Assembly: GCA_021014325.1 (NCBI GenBank) | Contig: CM037469.1 | Coordinates: 13,830,663-13,894,662 of the forward strand | Length of the DNA: 64,000 bases | Reading direction: 5' to 3' | Source of the DNA: Plazaster borealis | Taxonomy: Eukaryota; Echinodermata; Asteroidea; Forcipulatida; Labidiasteridae | Notes under the pieces: generated by a model | What the model saw: only the letters and a program-made list of their open reading frames with translations | What the model was told of the DNA's origin: nothing | Databases searched by the model: none | Made by a program: the position numbers and the translations under genes | Shown: positions 22,684-33,510 of the stretch, one piece after another | How the letters are laid out: each line of letters opens with the position of its first letter | Position numbering within the stretch: the first letter of the stretch is position 1

Positions 22684-23440
22684 CCATTAGCCGCTTCATC
22701 AACTGACCTTTGAGACATAGTCTGCCTAGCCATAGCCGCTTCATCAACTGACCTTTGAGACATAGTCTGCCTAGCCATAGCCGCTTCATCAACTGACCTT
22801 TGGGACATAGTCTGCCTAGCCATATCCACTTCATCAACTGACCTTTGAGGCATAGTCTGCCTAGCCAGAGCCGCTTCATCAACTGACCTTTGAGACATAG
22901 TCTGTCTAGACTTAGCCGCTTCATGCTGACCTTTGAGACATAGTCTGCCTAGCCATAGCCGCTTCATCAACTGACCTTTGAGACATAGTCTGCCTAGCCA
23001 TAGCCTCTTCGTCACTTGACCTTTGAGACATATAGTCTGCCTAGCCATAGCCGCTTTATCAACTGACCTTTGAGACATAGTCTGCCTAGCCATAGCCGCT
23101 TCATCAACTGACCTTTGAGACATAGTCTGCATAGCCATATCCACTTCATAAGCCGACTTTTGAGGCATAGTCTGCCTAGCCATAGCCGCTTCATCAACTG
23201 ACCTTTGAGACATAGTCTGCCTAGCCTTAACCGCTTCATCAACTGACCTTTGAGACATAGTCTGCCTAGCCTTAGCCGCTTCATCAACTGACCTTTGATA
23301 CATAGTCTGCCTAGCCATAGCCGCTTTATTAACTGACCTTTGAGACATGTCTGACTAGCCATAGCCGCTTCATCAACTGACCTTTGAGACATAGTCTGCC
23401 TAGCCTTAGCCGCTTCATCAACCGGCCACCAAGACACAGT
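22684..23440 (-). repeat. 45-bp minisatellite, open as 15-residue repeats
   Basis: About sixteen tandem units of 45 bp (TGACCTTTGAGACATAGTCT followed by GCCTAGCCATAGCCGCTTCATCAAC). Because 45 is a multiple of three, an open minus-strand frame at 22638-23348 reads repeats of MSQRSVDEAAMARQT, ending in a short unique tail. A second minus-strand frame (23012-23551) enters from 44 unique residues and shifts frame after two units. Other frames are also open through the array, so openness alone is not evidence of a gene. No signal peptide or known domain is seen. It is best treated as a repeat with uncertain coding status. Confidence 0.85.
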
Positions 23441-24264
23441 CAGCCCAGACAAAAACCGACCTTTGAAAACTCTAATAGGATTTATACTGAGCAACTCTTC
23501 TGTATGTAATAATGCTTTTATAAGTGTCAAGCGCGAGGGGGCGCTATTCAATAATCATGAACACCGAATATCATTATTTGTCATATTAATACGAGATAGA
23601 TCACTGGATCGCTGGATGTAAACAGTGACCCAACACAAACAGTTCTAAACAATTTCATTGCTGTTATCCCCTATGGTCGCAGAAACAGAAAGCGTGTAGG
23701 ACATTCATCCAACCCCCCCCCCGGATTTTCTTTATAACACAAAAATGACCAGAAACTACACGACTTATGATTGCCTTATTAATTAAAACAAATTTATTGT
23801 TTTCAATTAAATGTTGAAGAAACTTTTCAACAGGATAAAATACTTCTACCTGTTTTGCCATTTTTGACACAGTCTCATATTATTTGGGGCGACGTCCAAT
23901 GTTGTTCAATAACTCAAATAATAATTCGGGAATATTGAAATGCAGTATCTGACAGTAGTTGTTGTTCAAGGGTTCCGAACATTTGAAGGTTAAAAGGAAT
24001 AATACTCACGGGTTTAATTGTATAGAATGTGTTTACAACCATTCACTGTATTTCATTATCAACTGACGGAGTTGTTTTTATGCGTAAACATTGACATTTG
24101 TCAAACGAGAATGACCTTTTACATATACTTTTGTCAAGTCTGACAGATTAAAATTGTTCTTTTTGTTTTCACAGTCTTTCAAGTCTATGGAGAAGTTTAT
24201 TATAAAACCAAAACTTGAAACTCATTTAATTATCAAAATGAAAATGTGCTCAAATTAACCTAAA
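23441..24264. other. No gene recognised
   Basis: AT-rich sequence with a short poly-C run near 23715. The 23441-23551 part is the unique upstream end of one frame running into the minisatellite. Confidence 0.35.
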
Positions 24265-24268
24265 CACT

Positions 24269-24753
24269 ACACTGTAAAAAAAAATCATGTAAGTTTACAA
24301 GAAAATGCAGGCAACTCCATTTCAAACATTTTGCTGTAGGCCTATAATACTTTTACATAACTGGAATGTCAACTCGGCTTACAAAATTTCAATAAAAGCC
24401 TATTAATAAAAATCCTGTAAATTTACAGAAAAATGCAGGCAACTCCATTTACAGAACTCGTCCAAAACTTTTCTACAAGATTCTGTAAGTATAATACGCG
24501 AAATTGAGTAAGGTTACTTAAAACTACGAGAAATTACGAGAAACATTACTCATGTATTTTTACAGACAAATCTACAATGATTTCTGTAAATTTACAGAAA
24601 TCGTCCCTTTTTAAATGTAATTACAAAGTTGGTAAAAAAAACCAGAGATTTTTGATTTTTTGTTGTTGTAATTTTGCAGAAATATTTTAATAAAAATGAA
24701 GAAAAAAAATGTGTTTTTTTTTCATTTTAAAATACAGATTTTGTTTACAGTGT
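24269..24753. mobile_element. MITE-like element with ACACTGTAAA ends
   Basis: The left end ACACTGTAAAAAAAAATC and right end GATTTTGTTTACAGTGT are inverted. The interior repeats GTAAATTTACAGAAA and AAAATGCAGGCAACTCCATT. No coding frame. Related only by style to the other elements. Confidence 0.7.
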
Positions 24754-24788
24754 ATGTTACCGACGCCATGAACTGAAATACCTACCAA

Positions 24789-25413
24789 TAGACTGTGCAA
24801 GTCTCGCACGTATCGGTACCACAAAAATACTCATTACATGTTTATAAAATCAGTTTTATTTTTTATAATAAATACACAAACAATGTGTTAATTATTATTG
24901 AAGCAAAATTAAAACCCTGGGACAAGGATGCTTATTTGATCTTAACTTTTCAGAAACCACCTACGTGGATTCGCGATGGTCACACGAGCGTAAAATTAAC
25001 GCTTGACGCAGTTTATAGAGGGCACTGACGCCTCAACAACCATAGACTGCAATGAAAAGGCTTCGCGTTGCAATTACAGCATCTGGCGATTATAATCGCG
25101 CATCCAAAACAAGCGTATACATAAGTTTTGTGATCGGAGGTGAGCAGAAAATTCTTAATTTTTTGCAGCAACTGGAAGCTGAGGTCAAGTTTAATTCTCG
25201 GGTTTTCTTCGTTATATTGTTGAATTGATTTTACTTTCATATTTTTTATCACTATAGGTATTACATTTCCAACAACAAATACATTTGTCATGGTCATAAA
25301 CCACGTTAAACTAAAATAATTGACAAAACATAATCTTGCCCACGTAAATCTCCATATGGTTGGGACCACGGTGGTCCCGAAGTTCAAATTATGCGCGAGA
25401 CTTGCACAGTCTA
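24789..25413. mobile_element. 625-bp TIR element, copy 1
   Basis: The perfect-looking termini TAGACTGTGCAAGTCTCGC and GCGAGACTTGCACAGTCTA are inverted repeats of about 19-20 bp. The interior matches 28219-28904 over most of its length (for example TTCGCGATGGTCACACGAGC and CTTCGCGTTGCAATTACAGC). No long transposase frame, so it is non-autonomous. A TA target duplication is possible but cannot be separated from the TIR. Confidence 0.85.
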
Positions 25414-25850
25414 AACAAGAAAAAAACTACATTTCGAAGAAAACGTCGTCTACACAGTTGAACGCTTCAAACAATTTCAGAGTGTTTTCAACTTGTTCGT
25501 TATGGAGAACGCTTTATGCTTTGAACTTGATAAAGATACTGTTTGAATGTTTTACGTCCTAAGTTAATAAGAAATCAAGTAAGAAATATAAGTTCGTGAG
25601 CGAAATAAAAGTAAAACAGACAACTTTCGTTTTCACGAAGTGTAACATTACAATGTTATGCACTACGTGTGTGTCACTTCCTAAAAACGGGGGTCCGCGC
25701 TCGCACTATACACAAAGTTTCCGTCAGTTAGTGAAAACGTTTATATTATGTTTTGAAATTACATGTTTTGCATTTCAATGGTAGATGGTATCTTTGAGTC
25801 AGTTCGTGAAAACAAAAATGTTCACTTCCGTGCAAAGGTTGCAATGCAGC
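25414..25850. other. No gene recognised
   Basis: Short open frames only, with no motif seen. Confidence 0.35.
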
Positions 25851-25851
25851 C

Positions 25852-26128
25852 CGGGTGGTCGGGTTGGTGGAGTGGTATCTTTCCTCGCCTTCCACCTCTA
25901 GGACCCCGGTTCAAATCACACCGGGGGCACTATGTGGATTTGGTTTTCAGTCCCTAACCCGACTGCGTGGCTTTTCCCCTGGAATAAGTCTCTGGGGTTT
26001 TTCCCCCACATCTAAAACTGAAACTTCCTTCCTTGTCTTCTCTCCATGGGGTTCTTGGCTAGTACAGTGACTGAGCTCGTTCCTCTGGGAGTCATTGGCT
26101 ACACAACCAGAATTAATAAATGAAATGC
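25852..26128 (+). mobile_element. tRNA-derived SINE C
   Basis: The head GGTCGGGTTGGTGGAGTGGT resembles a box A region and CCCCGGTTCAAATCAC a box B. It is followed by CCCTAACCCGACTGCGTGGC, then CCCACATCTAAAACTGAAAC, ending ACCAGAATTAATAAATGAAA. Truncated relatives occur at 45080-45380 and 50110-50410. SINE structure is clear; the parental tRNA is not. Confidence 0.8.
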
Positions 26129-26870
26129 ATAATTATCATAATTAATCAAGTAAAGCTCTTCTAGCTTTGAAAATTCATGAAATTGTTGGCCTTGACGAAT
26201 ATTGTTTAAAAAACTTATGTAAAAACTATAAGCGGAAAAAAAAAGAAATAGCTTGTATAGTGTCAGTTCGTGGCGTCAGTTTGTATACGTGAACTTTTGC
26301 TAACCCCACTATATGTCATTATTCAGCAGACTTTATCGTTGATTTTATATTATTTCTTCCTGTAATAGAGTTTCGATTTGAACGCTTGGGTGATATTGAA
26401 TCGGTTGTTTTTCAACAGTAGACATCGTCTTGTTTTTTCATTAAACATTATTTTTTAAATTAAGGCATAGGCATACTTCCTACACTTGAATACCAATGTG
26501 TCACCAGAGTCTTTGACATAATTTCCTTTCCACTTGTGAAAGACAAGACTTAAAATCAGCAGAGAGTTATTTAATCAAAATAGTAAAAGAGGGTATAACC
26601 AATACTCCGAGAGTGCAGCCTGTTGATGTAGGCGTGGACAGACTGACTGAGTGACCGGGCGCCAAGCGAAATCTTCCCCACGAACTTTGCGTGTCTGTCC
26701 CCGTCAATATCCCATGCAATGTTGGTCATATTACATTGTTAAAACAGAATCCTCCTGAAACATGACGAGGTAAGACTATAGCACTGTTGATAGATTATGA
26801 GATTCATCATTTCACGTAGGCTCATACCGGTACTTACCAATGACTGTAATCTCAAGTAGGCTACATTTAT
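26129..26870. other. No gene recognised
   Basis: AT-rich DNA without a credible coding frame or a recognised repeat. Confidence 0.35.
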
Positions 26871-27244
26871 TTAAAGGCAGGACACGTTTGGAAATTGTCA
26901 AAGACCAGTGTTCTCACTTGGTGTATCCAAACATATGCATAAAATAACAAGCCTGTGAAAGGTTGGGCTCAATTGGTCATCGAAGTTGCAAGAAAATGAT
27001 GAAAGAAAAAACACCCTTGTTGTACAAATTTGTGTGCTTTCAGATAGAAATAAAAGGCTTCTTGCAAGAAGTCTTTTATTATTTTAGTGAGAAATTACCT
27101 CTTTCTCAAAAACTACGTTACTTCAGAGGGAGTCGTGTCCTACAATGTTTTATACTATCAACAGCTCTCCGTTGCTCGTTACCAAGTACGTTTTTATGCT
27201 AATATTTGTTTTGAGTCATTACCAAATGTGTACGATACCTTTAA
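26871..27244 (+). mobile_element. MITE family 1, copy 1
   Basis: Starts TTAAAGGCAGGACACGTTTG and ends CCAAATGTGTACGATACCTTTAA. It contains AACAAGCCTGTGAAAGGTTG, the hairpin GGCTTCTTGCAAGAAGTC and CTTCAGAGGGAGTCGTGTCC. TTAA is present on both outer edges. No transposase. Confidence 0.9.
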
Positions 27245-27287
27245 GGAACATGAGACACAGATCGTTCTTTTTATTTGTGTTTATTTA

Positions 27288-27410
27288 TTTAAAGGGAGGG
27301 ACCGGTATACCTTTGGTAATTACTCCCAAAAATTAAAGACCGTGAACATTTCCTTTGTAAAGAGCAATGGAGAGCTGTTGATATTATAAAACATTGTAAT
27401 AAGTGAAGGA
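27288..27410 (-). mobile_element. MITE family 1, truncated copy
   Basis: Only the right end is present, inverted: GTATACCTTTGGTAATTACT followed by AGCAATGGAGAGCTGTTGAT. It stops after ATTATAAAACATTGTAATAAG. Confidence 0.7.
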
Positions 27411-27469
27411 TACAAACTGCTGGATGTTAGAGGATTTCTCAGAATAGTTGTTCCGGAATAGATTACACT

Positions 27470-27545
27470 CAATATTGATGATTTTGGGTTGAACAAAGAA
27501 AAAAGCTCTACCAACTAAGCTATCTAGCCCTATGTTGGTGATCAC
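27470..27545 (-). mobile_element. SINE B fragment
   Basis: TTTTGGGTTGAACAAAGAAA is joined directly to CTCTACCAACTAAGCTATCT, so the middle of the tRNA-like head (including box B) is deleted. Related to 29110-29270 and 39305-39470. Confidence 0.6.
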
Positions 27546-27781
27546 CTTATTTTGTCAATATCTTCGTTTCCCTTATGGTTTATTACTTGAACTAAATTGA
27601 TATTAAAAATTGGAAAAGTGTATGTGACCTTACACCTAAAAAAACCTAGAAATTTTCACTATACAACGTAGGTCCGTTAGATAAGTTAAAACTGAATCAG
27701 TCTGCCGATTTAGCAAATGTCGTTGGCAAAAGTAATATTCTGAACAATCGTTTTGTGAAATCGGCCCTTCTATAAGTTTGC

Positions 27782-28126
27782 TTTAAAAGGGATATCGAAC
27801 CAAAAACTTTACGTAAATATTCACGATTTGGTCCCAAATCGCAATTATTTACGTTAGTATTCACGATTTCGACCGTGTCGCGAATATTTACGAGAATAGT
27901 TACGATTTGTGCCCCAAATCAGAAATTCACGTGAATATTTACGTCAATATTTCCGTAATTGTGATTTGGGGGTGCACATCGTGAACATTCTCGTAAATAT
28001 TCGCGACACGGTCGAAATCGTGAATACTTACGTTAATAATTACGTGAATATTTGCGATTTGGGGCACAAAACGTACATATTTATGTAAACATTTACGTAA
28101 CACATATGTTCAACATCCCTTTAAAG
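27782..28126. mobile_element. Large foldback element with TTTAAA-GGGAT ends
   Basis: An almost complete inverted repeat. The left arm (27782-27950) contains CGATTTCGACCGTGTCGCGA, and the right arm carries its complement TCGCGACACGGTCGAAATCG. The outer ends are TTTAAAAGGGATATCGAAC and GTTCAACATCCCTTTAAA. Within the arms GTAAATATTCACGAT-like words repeat, so each arm also has internal periodicity. No coding frame. Confidence 0.88.
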
Positions 28127-28218
28127 CCACATTATACTTTGCAGGTAGTTGAACATTCACAGCCCCTTTAAAAGATGTCTCTATACCCACGTTTAAATCC
28201 AAGATCGGACATTGCCCA

Positions 28219-28904
28219 TAGACTGTGCAAGTCTCGCGCGTATCGGAACGAGAAAACACGTCAAACGAAGAACATTTTTTTCTCTGAAATCAAATCTTTG
28301 TTTTCAATTATATTCAATGATAAAATCTGAACAACAAAAATACTCATAACATGCTTATAAAATCAGTTTTCGTTTTTATAATAATTTCAAAAAAAATGTG
28401 TTAATTATTATTATTGAAGCAAAATTATTTAGTCTTAACTTTTCAGAAACCACTTTCGCGGATTCGCGATGGTCACACGAGCGTAAAATTAACGCTTGAC
28501 GCAGTTTATAGAGGATGTTGACACCTCAACAACCATAGACTGCAATGAAAAGGCTTCGCGTTGCAATTACAGCATCTGGCGATTATCATCGCGCATCCAA
28601 AACAAGCGTTTACACAAATTTTGTGATCGGAGGTGAGCACAAAATTCTTAATTTGTTTGCAGCAACCGGAAGCTGAGGTCAAGTTTAATTCTCGGGTTTT
28701 CTTCGTTGTATTGTTGAATTGATTTTACTTTCCTACTTGTTATCACTAAGTGTTACATTCCCAAAAAACATATATATTTTTCATGGTCATAAACCACGTG
28801 AAACTAAAATAATTGACAAAACAAAATCTTGCCCGCGTAAATCTCCATATGGTTGGGACCACAATGGTACCGGAAGTTCAAATATGCGCGAGACTTGCAC
28901 AGTA
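28219..28904. mobile_element. 686-bp TIR element, copy 2
   Basis: Same family as 24789-25413: TAGACTGTGCAAGTCTCGCG at the left and GCGCGAGACTTGCACAGTA at the right. It is longer by about 60 bp, mostly near the left end (extra TCAAACGAAGAACATTTTTT). Decayed differently, so the copies are probably independent insertions. Confidence 0.85.
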
Positions 28905-29109
28905 TACTGTGCCCATTCTCTGCTTCTTTCCAATTGTTACCGGTAGTTCACAAGCCATAATGAAACCGAAAATTTTGGCTGCACCTTCTCACAACAATGT
29001 GCAATCAAAATAAAGGATTTATCACTATTGATTTTTTCCTTAACGAGGATTCCCTTTTTTCACATTCAGAAAGGCATCCAATGAATTTCAATTACAAATT
29101 TTAGTCTTT

Positions 29110-29270
29110 TCAAAAATTATCAAGTAATAAACCACTAGGACAACTGACTGTGTAAATTTTCAAATAAGTTTGGGTTGTTGAACAAGAAAAATTGACTGGA
29201 GCATCGGGACTTGAACCTGCGACCTTTCGAAGCTGGCACTCTACCAACTGAGCTATCTAGCCCTATCTTT
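29110..29270 (-). mobile_element. tRNA-derived SINE B, copy 1
   Basis: On the minus strand the head reads GGGCTAGATAGCTCAGTTGG with TAGAGTGCCAG (box A) and GCAGGTTCAAGTCCCGA (box B), then a tail through CAACCCAAACTTATTTGAAA. Similar units occur at 39060, 39305 and 42070. A stand-alone tRNA is unlikely because a shared non-tRNA tail follows each copy. Confidence 0.75.
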
Positions 29271-29877
29271 ACAAATGTGGACTGAGTTTCCCCATTCTAA
29301 GAAATAATTCTAAGTTCTTTCCTTTCATGACGCTTGAAACCAAAGCAAAGTGATCGAAACGGTGAGAATAAAGCTACCATAGCTCCCTTCAGAGTAAACC
29401 ACTTCTTCATGTCCAAGAAGATTATTACGAGATCGTGTAACCCAAAGGTACCGTATGGCTAGTGATATCTATCTCCACCGTGAGCGGGGTCAATATCTAC
29501 CCGAGATTATAACTCGTAGTACCCATCACTATGCTTGCATCATCAACATATTTTTCATATTGATGTATTCGCACGAAGGGAAACTATATATCATAGAGTG
29601 AAAAGAACCAAACTATCTTCAATTTGTGTCTGACTGTGTTACTGAACCAATCTGTTTTTGCCTTGAATGTTCTACCGTTAGCGAAGGAGACTAGAGTCCC
29701 CTGGGTAAGAAAGACCAAAGCCAAGGTGAATGGAATGTCCAGTCTTGGGTACAATTCATTTCATTTCTGCACTCTCTCTCTCTTTCTCCGGAAATTGTGT
29801 CAGTATTTAAAACAAAATATGAAAGGAAAAGGTGGTTGACAGTTTGTGTACTTTCCACGGTACTTAGGGAATTGTTT
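29271..29877. other. No gene recognised
   Basis: Short frames with no motif. A CT-rich stretch lies near 29770-29792. Confidence 0.35.
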
Positions 29878-30262
29878 CAAAGGGTCTGTAAACGTTTGGT
29901 AATGACTCTGAAAATGAATGGCAACAAGAACTTACGTAAGAAGTACAGCAGCTTTGGATATAGTATAATGCATTTTGAGAAAATTTTCACCTAGAAGTAC
30001 TGCTGTTATGGAAAAAGATATCACTTTTTGTCCCCCAAATTGTTGAATCTGAGACAGTAACGTTTCTCAGATTGTGTATTGCAATTGCAGATTATTCTTC
30101 CTGCGAGGACATAAACGCTCCAGATTTTCGGCAATATCTCAAAAACGCTACCACCTTCGGAAATGAATTTTTATCAGGTTATTGTTATGGTATATTTATC
30201 TACAACTATGAAGGATTGAAACAAACAGTGGGTTCCAAATAAACCAAACGAATACAATCCCT
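29878..30262 (+). mobile_element. MITE family 2, copy 4
   Basis: Left end AAAGGGTCTGTAAACGTTTG and right end AAACGAATACAATCCCTTTA. Its right end abuts a minus-strand family 1 copy, with CCCTTTACGTTTGGTAATTA at the junction. Confidence 0.88.
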
Positions 30263-30637
30263 TTACGTTTGGTAATTACTATAAAGAAAAAATAGCATAA
30301 AAACTTACTTGGTAACAAGCAACGGAGAGCTGTTGATATAAAACATTGTGATAAACGACTCCCTCTGAAGTAACGTAGTTTTTGAGAAAAAATGTTAATT
30401 CTCACTGAAATATTTGAATCTGAAAAAGACTTTTAGCCAGAAGTTTTTTTTAGGCATCTGAAAGCACACAAATTTATGCAACAAGGGTGTTTTTTCTTTC
30501 ATTATTTTCTCGCAACTTCGATGACCAATTAAACCTAAATTTTCACGTTTTTGTTTATTTTATGCATATGTTGGGATACACCAAGTGAGAATACTGGTCT
30601 TTGACAATTACCAAACGTGTCCAGTGCCTTTAAAGGT
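30259..30637 (-). mobile_element. MITE family 1, copy 2
   Basis: Inverted copy: CGTTTGGTAATTACTATAAA to CCAAACGTGTCCAGTGCCTT, containing AGCAACGGAGAGCTGTTGAT. It lacks the usual first bases because it is fused to the neighbouring family 2 element. Confidence 0.88.
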
Positions 30638-31022
30638 ATTTTACAGGGTATTAAAGTTAAGGATAAAAAACATCATTGTTTAATTTAGTCTGAAAGCTTA
30701 CTGTTTATGAAGTTTATACTAGAACATTTTATTTTCTGTGAAATATTTCCCTCTGCAATGAAGTCATAATCGAGAAAACTGTATCTGAAAATCTATTTTA
30801 AAAAAACGCATCAGCTGATTTCGATTGTTACAACCAAACTTAAGGATATTGCGTTTACATGCTGAAAATTCTGCATGTTTTTTTTTCACTATTTTCTCCT
30901 GACTCACACAACGGATTAAGCCCAAATTTTCACAGGTTTATATTGTATGTATATTGTTGATCACATAAAACATAAACACCGACTGCGAATATTTTGTCAG
31001 CTCTACTAATCCTGTATACGAA
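30630..31022. mobile_element. MITE family 3, copy 3
   Basis: Begins TTTAAAGGTATTTTACAGGG directly at the end of the family 1 copy and ends GCTCTACTAATCCTGTATAC. Three elements (families 2, 1 and 3) are therefore placed end to end at 29878-31022. Confidence 0.85.
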
Positions 31023-32780
31023 ACAAAAACAGGTTATAGGTTATTTTTTCAAGATGAAATTTGATGGTGGAATCCTTAAATTAAACCTCAATATATTTTT
31101 TTTCTCTATAAGAACATACAATTTCCGTAAGAACCTTCGGACAATGAGTTTTTGTCTCACCTTTCACATATAGATTTAAACGGTAACAAAAGCTGGTACA
31201 GTAACTAGCCGTCCAGGTCATCTCTTTTTGTTCAAGCGCAGATGACACGATGACATCGACACAGATCAGTCTCCAATGGGTGAATATACACCGACGAGCC
31301 CGGCCAGTAAGTGCCGAGCATCGCGAAGAAGCTACGCCGTCCATTGACACTCAATCACGGTAGCGTGTCCGGCTATATCTCCCGGTGAGTATAGATAGGG
31401 CGTGTAACAACGACAAGTGAAAATTAAACCTTTTTAAAAGGGTCTATCCGCGTTGTTTGCTAAAATAACCAATACAGAAATACGGGAAAATAATGAAGTT
31501 AAAACTGTAGTTTTATCGTGGTAGAGAGGGACATTCTAATAAACTGAGATTTGGTCAAACAGTTTCGCTTTTTACAAAAACAAATCCCGCTCAAAAAGTC
31601 CAAACATCAAATACAAATGTTCGAAAATAAAATCTAATAATAACAATAGATATATAAATACAGCCTTGTCAATACGAGAACAATCATCTTCAGCCCGAAT
31701 TCATTTCAACAAGGACTCATCGTATCAGTTATCAGTTACAGCTTAGAATATGTTTGCACTTTCCTGTAATACTAAATTCTACTTCGTAGAATCCCAAAGG
31801 TATATTGATTACAGAGACTGAGAAAAGAATACTTGGAACCTAAAATCAGCGGATTTAGTAGACTGTGGAGTCCAGAAACGGGGCAAACAAATTACAAGAG
31901 AGCCAAGAAACACAAGTCAACGTAAACTATATACGTAAAATCGTACGATGTTGGTTGGTGTTACTCTTCTTAAAACCAATATTGCAAGAATGAATTCCCA
32001 ACTCGTTTTAAAAAAACATCTTCCCGTCAGCAAACAATCATTAAAACCCCAGTGTCAGAAATACATTTGTCTCTTCTATACGTCCTCATCAGCAGAAAAC
32101 AAAATATTGAAAAAGTTGCTTAAACACGGGCGACTTCGCTCTCGGGTGTAGAGAAAAGAAAAACGCCAATGACCGCCGGCAAAACAGTTGTCATTATTGT
32201 TCCAAAATTTAATTACTTTTCATTCAAACTTGGAAGGAAAAGGCCCGGAGGAAAGAGAGGTATCGTATGCATGATTCAATAATTATTTAGTTTGTGGTGC
32301 CGGCCCGGCAGTCGATGCATTTTCCCGCCTCACACCAGTGACGAATTTGCAACACGTAAGACACCACCACGTTTAGTCAGAATCACTTCAAGCGTTTGTT
32401 TCTACTTTTGGCGGAAAACAACAAAATCGACATGTTGTGCTCTTAAGGCGTGCGAGCACTTAATAATGAAAACAATGCGTTAGATTCAGCTTGATGCATT
32501 GAGCACCGATGATTCATCGGGCTTTATGACAAATGCTTTCGGATATTGTTTCATTTGTGGAAAGCTCTTTTGGTTCGTTATCTTCTCTCAAGCAGAAGTT
32601 AGGATGGATTCAGTTCCCATCGTTTTACGGACACTCAGAGTTGGAATGACGTCATCAAAGGAAAACGATAGCGATCATGGCTATACCAATATAATTGTAG
32701 TCCGTATAAAGAAAGTCTACTTAACAAGTTAAGCTTGGTATCAAGGTGGAGTAGAGTATCGTCAATTTAGTTTGTAGGAT
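31023..32780. other. Unassigned 1.75 kb, no gene recognised
   Basis: The 31130-31400 part is more GC-rich and has a 90-codon minus-strand frame, but I recognise no domain. Remaining frames (31948-32151, 32292-32483, 32499-32732) are short and lack motifs. Confidence 0.35.
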
Positions 32781-33126
32781 ATTATTATTATTATGTATAT
32801 CTGGTAATGAAACCAAGGATGCCTCATACGTGAACTTAATCACTGTAGCTCGCAAGCCTGAGGAAACGTGTAAACAAGGGTGCTTGCTTTGTGAACCAGA
32901 AACACCGGAGTTAACCCCTATCTTCCACGATATGTGTTCATGGTTCTTTTACGTGCGCTACCAATCCTAATAAACGGAACCTACGACTTAAAATCCCATC
33001 TGAAGGACAATCTCGCTCAAGGACACAAGTGCCACGACCGGGACTCGAACCCACACTCTGCTGATCAGAAACACCAGAGCTTGAGTCTGGTGCATGCTCC
33101 AAAGGCGCTCGGCCACAATACGTCAC
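32781..33126 (-). mobile_element. tRNA-derived SINE A, copy 3
   Basis: The minus strand reads GGCCGAGCGCCTTTGGAGCA (box A region), GGGTTCGAGTCCCGG (box B), GCGCACGTAAAAGAACCATG and ends in an (AAT)n tail. It is a near full-length member of the family at 14137. Confidence 0.88.
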
Positions 33127-33234
33127 GATAACTACTTTGATATGTTGTATTGTCATATGAAAGTACCTTAATGAAACACATGACATCCAGGGCAAGGTAT
33201 TAGCCCTAACCCCCAACTGAATCAAAACTAAACT

Positions 33235-33510
33235 GGTACTGTGGTTATGGAAAAATATATCACTTTTTATCCCCCAAAACATTTGAATCTGAGAAGCGTT
33301 ACGCGTAACGCTTCTCAGAGTGTGTATTCCATTGCAGATTATTCTTCCTGCGTGGACATTACCGCTCCAGATTTTCGGCAATATCTCAAAAACGCTACCA
33401 CCTTTTGAAATAAAATGTTCACAGGTTAGTTTTATGGTATATATCTACAACTATAGGTTTGAAACAAACAATAGGCTCCAACTACCAAACGTGTACGATG
33501 CCTTTTAGAC
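33235..33510 (+). mobile_element. MITE family 2, 5'-truncated copy
   Basis: Starts mid-element at GGTACTGTGGTTATGGAAAA and runs through the palindrome GAAGCGTTACGCGTAACGCT to CCAAACGTGTACGATGCC. The central palindrome here reads GTTACGCGTAAC, shorter than the GTTACTGCAGTAAC of other copies. Confidence 0.82.

Noticed and set aside
22684..23440. CRISPR-like array
   Set aside because: Units are contiguous with no unique spacers, and the genome is clearly animal. It is a minisatellite.
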